Notes under the pieces: model-generated | Seen by the model: the letters and a program-made list of their open reading frames with translations, nothing else | The model's database searches: none | What the model was told of the DNA's origin: nothing | Shown: piece by piece, positions 1 through 9,455 of the stretch | Layout of the letters: each line of letters opens with the position of its first letter | How positions within the stretch are numbered: position 1 is the stretch's first letter | DNA from: Hydractinia symbiolongicarpus | Taxonomy: Eukaryota > Cnidaria > Hydrozoa > Anthoathecata > Hydractiniidae | DNA length: 64,000 nucleotides | Assembly (NCBI RefSeq): GCF_029227915.1 | Contig: NC_079878.1 | Span: 30,717,501 to 30,781,500 of the forward strand | Reading direction: 5' to 3' | Position numbers and translations under genes: made by a program

Positions 1-70
1 ATGAGTTTATTCCCTGCGTATTTTCTTTGTATACTTTTGACTATACGGGCCGAGTCCGGGATTAACGGGA

Positions 71-98
71 AATCGCGGGTTTTTGTTTGCCGGCGATT
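71..98. other. Dyad D1 (representative copy)
   Basis: Left arm AATCGCGGG (71-79) and right arm CCGGCGATT (90-98) are inverted copies with one mismatch in nine, separated by 10 bases. The same arrangement is kept in nearly every monomer. Arm variants (AATCGGGGG, GCTGGCG, GCCAGCG) weaken it in some copies. It could form a hairpin or be a two-fold-symmetric protein site; either role is inference. Confidence 0.8.
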
Positions 99-122
99 AA
101 ACTTCTTATATTCAACGTCTCA

Positions 123-144
123 TCAAAAATGAAAACATTTTTGA
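123..144. other. Dyad D2 (representative copy): perfect 9-bp inverted repeat, AAAA spacer
   Basis: TCAAAAATG (123-131), four A, then CATTTTTGA (136-144): the arms are exact reverse complements. Most monomers keep this form. A second class has CATTCCTGA in the right arm, giving two mismatches. The segment is among the least variable of the monomer. Function is unknown; a hairpin or a dimeric protein-binding site are both possible. Confidence 0.85.
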
Positions 145-376
145 AAACTACAAGTCTCATGCGTTTTAGTGGTGAAAAAATAATTTAAAAAATCGTTCGA
201 GAAATGAGTTTACTCCCTGGGTACTTTCTTTGTATACTTTTGACTATACGGGCCGAGTCCGGGATTTACGGGAAATCGCGGGTTTTCGTTTGCCGGCGAT
301 TAAACTTCTTTCATTAAGCGTCTCATCAAAAATGAAAACATTCCTGAAAACTACAAGTCTCATGCGTTTTAGTGGT

Positions 377-396
377 GAAAAAATAATTTAAAAAAT
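377..396. other. A/T-rich tract (representative copy)
   Basis: GAAAAAATAATTTAAAAAAT, about 20 bp with one G, recurs once per monomer just before ATCGTTC and the left box. It is the most A/T-rich part of the monomer and a plausible linker or easily melted segment. In the alternative state it begins GAAAAGATAATTT. Confidence 0.7.
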
Positions 397-733
397 CGTT
401 CGGGAAATGAGTTTACTCCCTGGGTACTTTCTTTGTTTACTTTTGACTATACAGGCCGAGTCCGGGATTTACGGGAAATCGCGGGTTTTCGTTTGCCGGC
501 GATTAAACATCTTTTATTCAGCGTCTCATCAAAAATGAAAACATTTTTGAAAACTACAAGTCTCATGCGTTTTAGTGGTGAAAAGATAATTTAAGAAATC
601 GTTCTGGAAATGAGTTTACTCCCTGCGTAATTTCTTTGTATACTTTTGACTATACGGGCCGAGTCTGGGATTAACGGGAAATCGCGGGTTTTCGTTTGCA
701 GGCGATTAAACTTTTTTCATTAAGCGTCTCATC

Positions 734-811
734 AAAAATGAAAACATTCCTGAAAACTACAAAATCAAAATCAAAAATGAAAACATTTTTGAAAACTACA
801 AGTCTCATGGG
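734..811. repeat. 39-bp internal duplication, copy 1
   Basis: Inside monomer 4 a segment starting AAAAATGAAAACATTCC is present twice, starting at 734 and 773, so this monomer is 242 bp. The left copy has ATTCCTG and ends in a short AAAATC/AAAATC pair; the right copy has ATTTTTG. The extra segment contains one complete D2 dyad region, so this monomer has two. Confidence 0.95.
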
Positions 812-1292
812 TTTTAGTGGTGAAAAAATAATTTAAAAAATCGTTCGAGAAATGAGTTTACTCCCTGCGTATCTTCTTTGTATACTTTTGACTATACGGG
901 CCGAGTCCGGGATTTACGGGAAATCGAGGGTTTTCGTTTGCTGGCGATTAAACATCTTTTATTCAGCGTCTCATCAAAAATGAAAACATTTTTGAAAACT
1001 ACAAGTCTCATGCGTTTTAGTGGTGTTAAGATAATTTAAAAAATCGTTCTGGAAATGAGTTTACTCCCTGCGTATTTTCTTTGTATACTTTTGACTATTC
1101 GGGCCGAGTCCGGGATTTACGGGAAATCGCGGGTTTTCGTTTGCCGGCGATTAAACTTCTTTCATTAAGCGTCTCATCAAAAATGAAAACATTTTTGAAA
1201 ACTACAAGTCTCATGCGTTTTAGTGGTGAAAAAATAATTTAAAAAATCGTTCGGGAAATGAGTTTACTCACAGGGTACTTTCTTTGTATACA

Positions 1293-1306
1293 TTCGACTA
1301 TACGGG
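1293..1306. other. CENP-B-box-like motif with one base less (representative copy)
   Basis: TTCGACTATACGGG has the TTCG, A and CGGG elements of the minimal mammalian CENP-B box (TTCG-4N-A-2N-CGGG), but with three instead of four bases between TTCG and A. Only the CATTCGACTATACGG monomer class has it; the other classes have TTTG, CTCG or TGTA at the TTCG position. Binding is not shown and the spacing error may abolish it. Confidence 0.35.
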
Positions 1307-2069
1307 CCAAGCCCGGGATTTACGGGAAATCGCGGGTTTTCGTTTGCCGGCGATTAAACTTCTTTCATTAAGCGTCTCATCAAAAATGAAAACATTCCTG
1401 AAAACTACAAGTCTCATGCGTTTTAGTGGTGAAAAAATAATTTAAAAAATCGTTCGGGACATGAGTTTACTCCCTGGGTACTTTATTTGTATACTTTTGA
1501 CTATACGAATTGAGTCCGGGATTTACGGGAAATTGCGGGTTTTCGTTTGCCGGCGATTAAACATCTTTTATTCAGCGTCTCATCAAAAATGAAAACATTT
1601 TTGAAAACTACAAGTCTCATGCGTTTTAGTGGTGAAAAGATAATTTAAAAAATCGTTCTGGAAATGAGTTTACTCCCTGAGTATTTTCTTTGTATACTTT
1701 TGACTATACGGGCCGAGTCCGGGATTAACGGGAAATCGCGGGTTTGTGTTTGCCGGCGATTAAACTTCTTATATTGAGCGTCTCATCAAAAATAAAAACA
1801 TTTTTGAAAACTACAAGTCTCATGCGTTTTAGTGGTGAAAAAATAATTTAAAAAATCGTTCGAGAAATGAGTTTACTCCCTGGGTACTTTCTTTGTATAC
1901 TTTTGACTATACGGGCCGAGTCCGGGATTTACGGGAAATCGCGGGTTTTCGTTTGCCGGCGATTAAACTCCTTTCATTAAGCGTCTCATCAAAAATGAAA
2001 ACATTCCTGAAAACTACAAGTCTCATGCGTTTTAGTGGTGAAAAGATAATTTAAAAAATCGTTCTGGAA

Positions 2070-4138
2070 ATGAGTTTATTCCCTGCGTATTTTCTTTGTA
2101 TACTTTTGACTATACGGGCCGAGTCCGGGATTAACGGGAAATCGCGGGTTTTTGTTTGCGGGCGATTAAACTTCTTATATTCAACGTCTCATCAAAAATG
2201 AAAACATTTTTGAAAACTACAAGTCTCATGCGTTTTAGTGGTGAAAAAATAATTTAAAAAATCGTTCGAGAAATAAGTTTACTCCCTGGGTACTTTCTTT
2301 GTATACTTTTGACTATACCGGCCGAGTCCGGGATTTACGGGAAATCGCGGGTTTTCGTTTGCCGGCGATTAAACTTCTTTCATTAAGCTTCTCATCAAAA
2401 ATGAAAACATTCCTGAAAACTACAAGTCTCATGCGTTTTAGTGGTGAAAAAATAATTTAAAAAATCGTTCGGGAAATGAGTTTACTCCCTGGGTACTTTC
2501 TTTGTTTACTTTTGACTATACAGGCCGAGTCCGGGATTTACGGGAAATCGCGGGTTTTCGTTTGCCGGCGATTAAACATCTTTTATTCAGCGTCTCATCA
2601 AAAATGAAAACATTTTTGAAAACTACAAGTCTCATGCGTTTTAGTGGTGAAAAGATAATTTAAGAAATCGTTCTCGAAATGAGTTTACTCCCTGCGTAAT
2701 TTCTTTGTATACTTTTGACTATACGGGCCGAGTCCGGGATTAACGGGAAATCGCGGGTTTTCGTTTGCAGGCGATTAAACTTTTTTCATTAAGCGTCTCA
2801 TCAAAAATGAAAACATTCCTGAAAACTACAAAATCAAAATCAAAAATGAAAACATTTTTGAAAACTACAAGTCTCATGGGTTTTAGTGGTGAAAAAATAA
2901 TTTAAAAAATCGTTCGAGAAATGAGTTTACTCCCTGCGTATCTTCTTTGTATACTTTTGACTATACGGGCCGAGTCCGGGATTTACGGGAAATCGCGGGT
3001 TTTCGTTTGCTGGCGATTAAACATCTTTTATTCAGCGTCTCATCAAAAATGAAAACATTTTTGAAAACTACAAGTCTCATGCGTTTTAGTGGTGTTAAGA
3101 TAATTTAAAAAATCGTTCTGGAAATGAGTTTACTCCCTGCGTATTTTCTTTGTATACTTTTGACTATACGGGCCGAGCCCGGGATTTACGGGAAATCGCG
3201 GGTTTTCGTTTGCCGGCGATTAAACTTCTTTCATTAAGCGTCTCATCAAAAATGAAAACATTTTTGAAAACTACAAGTCTCATGCGTTTTAGTGGTGAAA
3301 AAATAATTTAAAAAATCGTTCGGGAAATGAGTTTACTCACAGGGTACTTTCTTTGTATACATTCGACTATACGGGCCAAGCCCGGGATTTACGGGAAATC
3401 GCGGGTTTTCGTTTGCCGGCGATTAAACTTCTTTCATTAAGCGTCTCATCAAAAATGAAAACATTCCTGAAAACTACAAGTCTCATGCGTTTTAGTGGTG
3501 AAAAAATAATTTAAAAAATCGTTCGGGACATGAGTTTACTCCCTGGGTACTTTATTTGTATACTTTTGACTATACGGACTGAGTCCAAGATTTACGGGAA
3601 ATCGCGGGTTTTCGTTTGCCGGCGATTAAACATCTTTTATTCAGCGTCTCATCAAAAATGAAAACATTTTTGAAAACTACAAGTCTCATGCGTTTTAGTG
3701 GTGAAAAGATAATTTAAAAAATCGTTCTGGAAATGAGTTTACTTCCTGCGTATTTTCTTTGTATACTTTTGACTATACGGGCCGAGTCCGGGATTAACGG
3801 GAAATCGCGGGTTTTTGTTTGCCGGCGATTAAACTTCTTATATTCAGCGTCTCATCGAAAATAAAAACATTTTTGAAAACTACAAGTCTCATGCGTTTTA
3901 GTGGTGAAAAAATAATTTAAAAAATCGTTCGAGAAATGAGTTTACTCCCTGGGTACTTTCTTTGTATACTTTTGACTATACGGGCCGAGTCCGGGATTTA
4001 CGGGAAATCGCGGGTTTTCGTTTGCCGGCGATTAAACTTCTTTCATTAAGCGTCTCATCAAAAATGAAAACATTCCTGAAAACTACAAGTCTCATGCGTT
4101 TTAGTGGTGAAAAGATAATTTAAAAAATCGTTCTGGAA
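2070..4138. repeat. 2069-bp 10-mer HOR, copy 2
   Basis: Same monomer order as 1-2069 at an offset of exactly 2069 bp; the 39-bp duplication recurs at 2803. Only scattered substitutions separate the two copies, for example GCCGG to GCGGG in monomer 1, GAAATGAG to GAAATAAG at the start of monomer 2, and AAGCGTC to AAGCTTC. Confidence 0.93.
2803..2880. repeat. 39-bp internal duplication, copy 2
   Basis: Same duplication as at 734, offset exactly 2069 bp, in monomer 4 of the second HOR copy. It is a reliable index mark for this HOR. Confidence 0.95.
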
Positions 4139-5153
4139 ATGAGTTTATTCCCTGCGTATTTTCTTTGTATACTTTTGACTATACGGGCCGAGTCCGGGAT
4201 TAACGGGAAATCGCGGGTTTTTGTTTGCCGGCGATTAAACTTCTTATATTCAACGTCTCATCAAAAATGAAAACATTTTTGAAAACTACAAGTCTCATGC
4301 GTTTTAGTGGTGAAAAAATAATTTAAAAAATCGTTCGAGAAATGAGTTTACTCCCTGGGTACTTTCTTTGTATACTTTTGACTATACGGGCCGAGTCCGG
4401 GATTTACGGGAAATCGCGGGTTTTCGTTTGCCGGCGATTAAACTTCTTTCATTAAGCGTCTCATCAAAAATGAAAACATTCCTAAAAACTACAAGTCTCA
4501 TGCGTTTTAGTGGTGAAAAAATAATTTAAAAAATCGTTCGGGACATGAGTTTACTCCCTGGGTACTTTATTTGTATACTTTTGACTATACGGACTGAGTC
4601 CGGGATTTACGGGAAATCGCGGGTTTTCGTTTGCCGGCGATTAAACATCTTTTATTCAGCGTCTCATCAAAAATGAAAACATTTTTGAAAACTACAAGTC
4701 TCATGCGTTTTAGTGGTGAAAAGATAATTTAAAAAATCGTTCTGGAAATGAGTTTACTTCCTGCGTATTTTCTTTGTATACTTTTGACTATACGGGCCGA
4801 GTCCGGGATTAACGGGAAATCGCGGGTTTTTGTTTGCCGGCGATTAAACTTCTTATATTCAGCGTCTCATCGAAAATAAAAACATTTTTGAAAACTACAA
4901 GTCTCATGCGTTTTAGTGGTGAAAAAATAATTTAAAAAATCGTTCGAGAAATGAGTTTACTCCCTGGGTACTTTCTTTGTATACTTTTGACTATACGGGC
5001 CGAGTCCGGGATTTACGGGAAATCGCGGGTTTTCGTTTGCCGGCGATTAAACTTCTTTCATTAAGCGTCTCATCAAAAATGAAAACATTCCTGAAAACTA
5101 CAAGTCTCATGCGTTTTAGTGGTGAAAAGATAATTTAAAAAATCGTTCTGGAA
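4139..5153. repeat. Shortened HOR copy: 5 monomers (types 1, 2, 8, 9, 10)
   Basis: The segment is 1015 bp, exactly five monomers. Its members match index monomers 1, 2, 8, 9 and 10 of the 2069-bp unit. For example, 4545 carries the GGGACATGAG and ACTTTATTTG markers of monomer 8, and 4748 carries ACTTCCTGCG of monomer 9. Monomers 3-7, including the 39-bp duplication, are absent, which is the product expected from unequal exchange between different monomers. Confidence 0.88.
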
Positions 5154-7386
5154 ATGAGTTTATTCCCTGCGTATTTTCTTTGTATACTTTTGACTATACG
5201 GGCCGAGTCCGGGATTAACGGGAAATCGCGGGTTTTTGTTTGCCGGCGATTAAACTTCTTATATTCAACGTCTCATCAAAAATGAAAACATTTTTGAAAA
5301 CTACAAGTCTCATGCGTTTTAGTGGTGAAACAATAATTTAAAAAATCGTTCGAGAAATGAGTTTACTCCCTGGGTACTTTCTTTGTATACTTTTGACTAT
5401 ACGGGCCGAGTCCGGGATTTACGGGAAATCGCGGGTTTTCGTTTGCCGGCGATTAAACTTCTTTCATTAAGCGTCTCATCAAAAATGAAAACATTCCTAA
5501 AAACTACAAGTCTCATGCGTTTTAGTGGTGAAAAAATAATTTAAAAAATCGTTCGGGAAATGAGTTTACTCCCTGGGTACTTTCTTTGTTTACTTTTGAC
5601 TATACAGGCCGAGTCCGGGATTTACGGGAAATCGCGGGTTTTCGTTTGCCGGCGATTAAACATCTTTTATTCAGCGTCTCATCAAAAATGAAAACATTTT
5701 TGAAAACTACAAGTCTCATGCGTTTTAGTGGTGAAAAGATAATTTAAGAAATCGTTCTGGAAATGAGTTTACTCCCTGCGTAATTTCTTTGTATACTTTT
5801 GACTATACGGGCCGAGTCCGGGATTTACGGGAAATCGCGGGTTTTCGTTTGCCGGCGATTAAACATCTTTTATTCAGTGTCTCATCAAAAATGAAAACAT
5901 TTTTGAAAACTACAAGTCTCATGCGTTTTAGTGGTGAAAAGATAATTTAAGAAATCGTTCTGGAAATGAGTTTACTCCCTGCGTAATTTCTTTGTATACT
6001 TTTGACTATACGGGCCGAGTCCGGGATTAACGGGAAATCGCGTGTTTTCGTTTGCCGGTGATTAAACTTCTTTTATTCCGCGTCTCATCAAAAATGAAAA
6101 CATTTTTGAAAACTACAAGTCTCGTGCGTTTTAGTGGTGAAAAGATAATTTAAAAAATCGTTCTGGAAATGAGTTTACTCACAGGGTACTTTCTTTGTAT
6201 ATACTCGACTATACGGGCCAACCACGGCATTTACGGGAAATCGCGGGTTTTCGTTTGCCGGCGATTAAACTTCTTTCATTAAGCGTCTCATCAAAAATGA
6301 AAACATTCCTGAAAACTACAAGTCTCATGCGTTTTAGTGGTGAAAAAATAATTTAAAAAATCGTTCGGGACATGAGTTTACTCCCTGGGTACTTTCTTTG
6401 TATACTTTTGACTATACGAACCGAGTCCGGGATTTACGGGAAATCGCGGGTTTTCGTTTGCCGGCGATTAAACATCTTTTATTCAGCGTCTCATCAAAAA
6501 TGAAAACATTTTTGAAAACTACAAGTCTCATGCGTTTTAGTGGTGAAAAGATAATTTAAAAAATCGTTCTGGAAATGAGTTTACTTCCTGCGTATTTTCT
6601 TTGTATACTTTTGACTATACGGGCCGAGTCCGGGATTAACGGGAAATCGCGGGTTTTTGTTTGCCGGCGATTAAACTTCTTATATTCAGCGTCTCATCAA
6701 AAATGAAAACATTTTTGAAAACTACAAGTCTCATGCGTTTTAGTGGTGAAAAAATAATTTAAAAAATCGTTCGAGAAATGAGTTTACTCCCTGGGTACTT
6801 TCTTTGTATACTTTTGACTATACGGGCCGAGTCCGGGATTTACGGGAAATCGCGGGTTTTCGTTTGCCGGCGATTAAACATCTTTTATTCAGCGTCTCAT
6901 CAAAAATGAAAACATTTTTGAAAACTACAAGTCTCATGCGTTTTAGTGGTGAAAAGATAATTTAAGAAATCGTTCTGGAAATGAGTTTACTCCCTGCGTA
7001 ATTCCTTTGTATACTTTTGACTATATGGGCCGAGTCCGGGATTAACGGGAAATCGCGGGTTTTCGTTTGCCGGCGATTAAACTTCTTTTATTCCGCGTCT
7101 CATCAACAATGAAAACATTTTTGAAAACTACAAGTCTTGTGCGTTTTAGTGGTGAAAAGATAATTTAAAAAATCGTTCTGGAAATGAGTTTACTCACAGG
7201 GTACTTTCTTTGTATATACTCGACTATACGGGCCAAGCACGGCATTTACGGGAAATCGCGGGTTTTCGTTTGCCGGCGATTAAACTTCTTTCATTAAGCG
7301 TCTCATCAAAAATGAAAACATTCCTGAAAACTACAAGTCTCTTGCGTTTTAGTAGTGAAAAAATAATTAAAAAAATCGTTCGGGAA
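5154..7386. repeat. 11-monomer chimeric segment
   Basis: Exactly 11 x 203 bp. It starts with types 1, 2 and 3, then has monomers whose left half resembles type 4 (CTGCGTAATTTC) but whose right half resembles other types (CATCTTTTATTCAG or CTTCTTTTATTCCG). Next comes a TATACTCGACTATACGG monomer at 6169, then types 8, 9 and 10, and a CTGCGTAATTCC monomer at 6981. Hybrid monomers point to exchanges within as well as between monomers. Much of the segment reappears at 10268-13312. Confidence 0.85.
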
Positions 7387-9455
7387 ATGTGTTTACTCCC
7401 TGGGTATTTTCTTTGTATACTTTTGACTATACGGGCCGAGTCCGGGATTAACGGGAAATCGCGGGTTTTTGTTTGCGGGCGATTAAACTTCTTATATTCA
7501 ACGTCTCATCAAAAATGAAAACATTTTTGAAAACTACAAGTCTCATGCGTTTTAGTGGTGAAAAAATAATTTAAAAAATCGTTCGAGAAATAAGTTTACT
7601 CCCTGGGTACTTTCTTTGTATACTTTTGACTATACCGGCCGAGTCCGGGATTTACGGGAAATCGCGGGTTTTCGTTTGCCGGCGATTAAACTTCTTTCAT
7701 TAAGCGTCTCATCAAAAATGAAAACATTCCTGAAAACTACAAGTCTCATGCGTTTTAGTGGTGAAAAAATAATTTAAAAAATCGTTCGGGAAATGAGTTT
7801 ACTCCCTGGGTACTTTCTTTGTTTACTTTTGACTATACAGGCCGAGTCCGGGATTTACGGGAAATCGCGGGTTTTCGTTTGCCGGCGATTAAACATCTTT
7901 TATTCAGCGTCTCATCAAAAATGAAAACATTTTTGAAAACTACAAGTCTCATGCGTTTTAGTGGTGAAAAGATAATTTAAGAAATCGTTCTGGAAATGAG
8001 TTTACTCCCTGCGTAATTTCTTTGTATACTTTTGACTATACAAGCCGAGTCCGGGATTAACGGGAAATCGCGGGTTTTCGTTTGCAGGCGATTAAACTTT
8101 TTTCATTAAGCGTCTCATCAAAAATGAAAACATTCCTGAAAACTACAAAATCAAAATCAAAAATGAAAACATTTTTGAAAACTACAAGTCTCATGGGTTT
8201 TAGTGGTGAAAAAATAATTTAAAAAATCGTTCGAGAAATGAGTTTACTCCCTGCGTATCTTCTTTGTATACTTTTGACTATACGGGCCGAGTCCGGGATT
8301 TACGGGAAATCGCGGGTTTTCGTTTGCCGGCGATTAAACATCTTTTATTCAGCGTCTCATCAAAAATGAAAACATTTTTGAAAACTACAAGTCTCATGCG
8401 TTTTAGTGGTGTTAAGATAATTTAAAAAATCGTTCTGGAAATGAGTTTACTCCCTGCGTATTTCCTTTGTATACTTTTGACTATACGTGCCGAGCCCGGG
8501 ATTTACGGGAAATCGCGGGTTTTCGTTTGCCGGCGATTAAACTTCTTTCATTAAGCGTCTCATCAAAAATGAAAACATTTTTGAAAACTACAAGTCTCAT
8601 GCGTTTTAGTGGTGAAAAAATAATTTAAAAAATCGTTCGGGAAATGAGTTTACTCACAGGGTACTTTCTTTGTATACATTCGACTATACGGGCCAAGCCC
8701 GGGATTTACGGGAAATCGCGGGTTTTCGTTTGCCGGCGATTAAACTTCTTTCATTAAGCGTCTCATCAAAAATGAAAACATTCCTGAAAACTACAAGTCT
8801 CATGCGTTTTAGTGGTGAAAAAATAATTTAAAAAATCGTTCGGGACATGAGTTTACTCCCTGGGTACTTTATTTGTATACTTTTGACTATACGAACTGAG
8901 TCCGGGATTTACGGGAAATCGCGGGTTTTCGTTTGCCGGCGATTAAACATCTTTTATTCAGCGTCTCATCAAAAATGAAAACATTTTTGAAAACTACAAG
9001 TCTCATGCGTTTTAGTGGTGAAAAGATAATTTAAAAAATCGTTCTGGAAATGAGTTTACTTCCTGCGTATTTTCTTTGTATACTTTTGACTATACGGGCC
9101 GAGTCCGGGATTAACGGGAAATCGCGGGTTTTTGTTTGCCGGCGATTAAACTTCTTATATTCAGCGTCTCATCAAAAATAAAAACATTTTTGAAAACTAC
9201 AAGTCTCATGCGTTTTAGTGGTGAAAAAATAATTTAAAAAATCGTTCGAGAAATGAGTTTACTCCCTGGGTACTTTCTTTGTATACTTTTGACTATACGG
9301 GCCGAGTCCGGGATTTACGGGAAATCGCGGGTTTTCGTTTGCCGGCGATTAAACTTCTTTCATTAAGCGTCTCATCAAAAATGAAAACATTCCTGAAAAC
9401 TACAAGTCTCATGCGTTTTAGTGGTGAAAAGATAATTTAAAAAATCGTTCTGGAA
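7387..9455. repeat. 2069-bp 10-mer HOR, copy 3
   Basis: Ten monomers in the standard order with the 39-bp duplication at 8120. Offset to copy 2 is 5317 bp (26 x 203 + 39) and to copy 4 is 5926 bp. Monomer 1 here has ATGTGTTTACTCCCTGGG instead of ATGAGTTTATTCCC, a change shared with the copy at 13313, so copies 3 and 4 are closest relatives. Confidence 0.92.
8120..8197. repeat. 39-bp internal duplication, copy 3
   Basis: Same duplication in monomer 4 of the HOR beginning at 7387, offset 5317 bp from the copy at 2803. The monomer also carries ACAAGCCGAG in place of ACGGGCCGAG. Confidence 0.95.

Larger units (their letters stand above)
1..2069. repeat. 2069-bp 10-mer HOR, copy 1
   Basis: Ten monomers, the fourth lengthened by 39 bp. 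Index monomers can be told apart. Monomer 1 has TTATTCCCTGCG in the left box and CTTATATTCAACG. Monomer 3 has TTTGTTTACTTTTG. Monomer 4 has CTGCGTAATTTC and the 39-bp duplication. Monomer 7 has ACTCACAGGG with CATTCGACTATACGG. Monomer 8 has GGGACATGAG with ACTTTATTTG. The window may begin inside a longer run of this unit. Confidence 0.93.

Noticed and set aside
23-36. TTTGTATACTTTTG as a TATA-type promoter in each monomer
   Set aside because: A TATA-like string occurs in any A/T-rich repeat; no transcription start or gene lies downstream. Satellite transcription is possible but the sequence gives no evidence.
377-396. A/T tract as a yeast-type replication origin consensus
   Set aside because: Neither strand matches the 11-base ARS core (the position needing a pyrimidine is A), and there is no sign the organism is a yeast.
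7210-7518. 102-codon open frame, repeated at 13136-13444, 16625-16933, 20276-20584, 20885-21193 and 41913-42221
   Set aside because: The frames are read-through of about 1.5 monomers. They exist only where a substitution or a small indel removes the stop in the A/T tract (for example AATTTAAAA to AATTAAAAA near 7368). 203 is not a multiple of three, so the same DNA is read in different frames in successive monomers. No ribosome-binding, splice or codon-use signal supports a gene.
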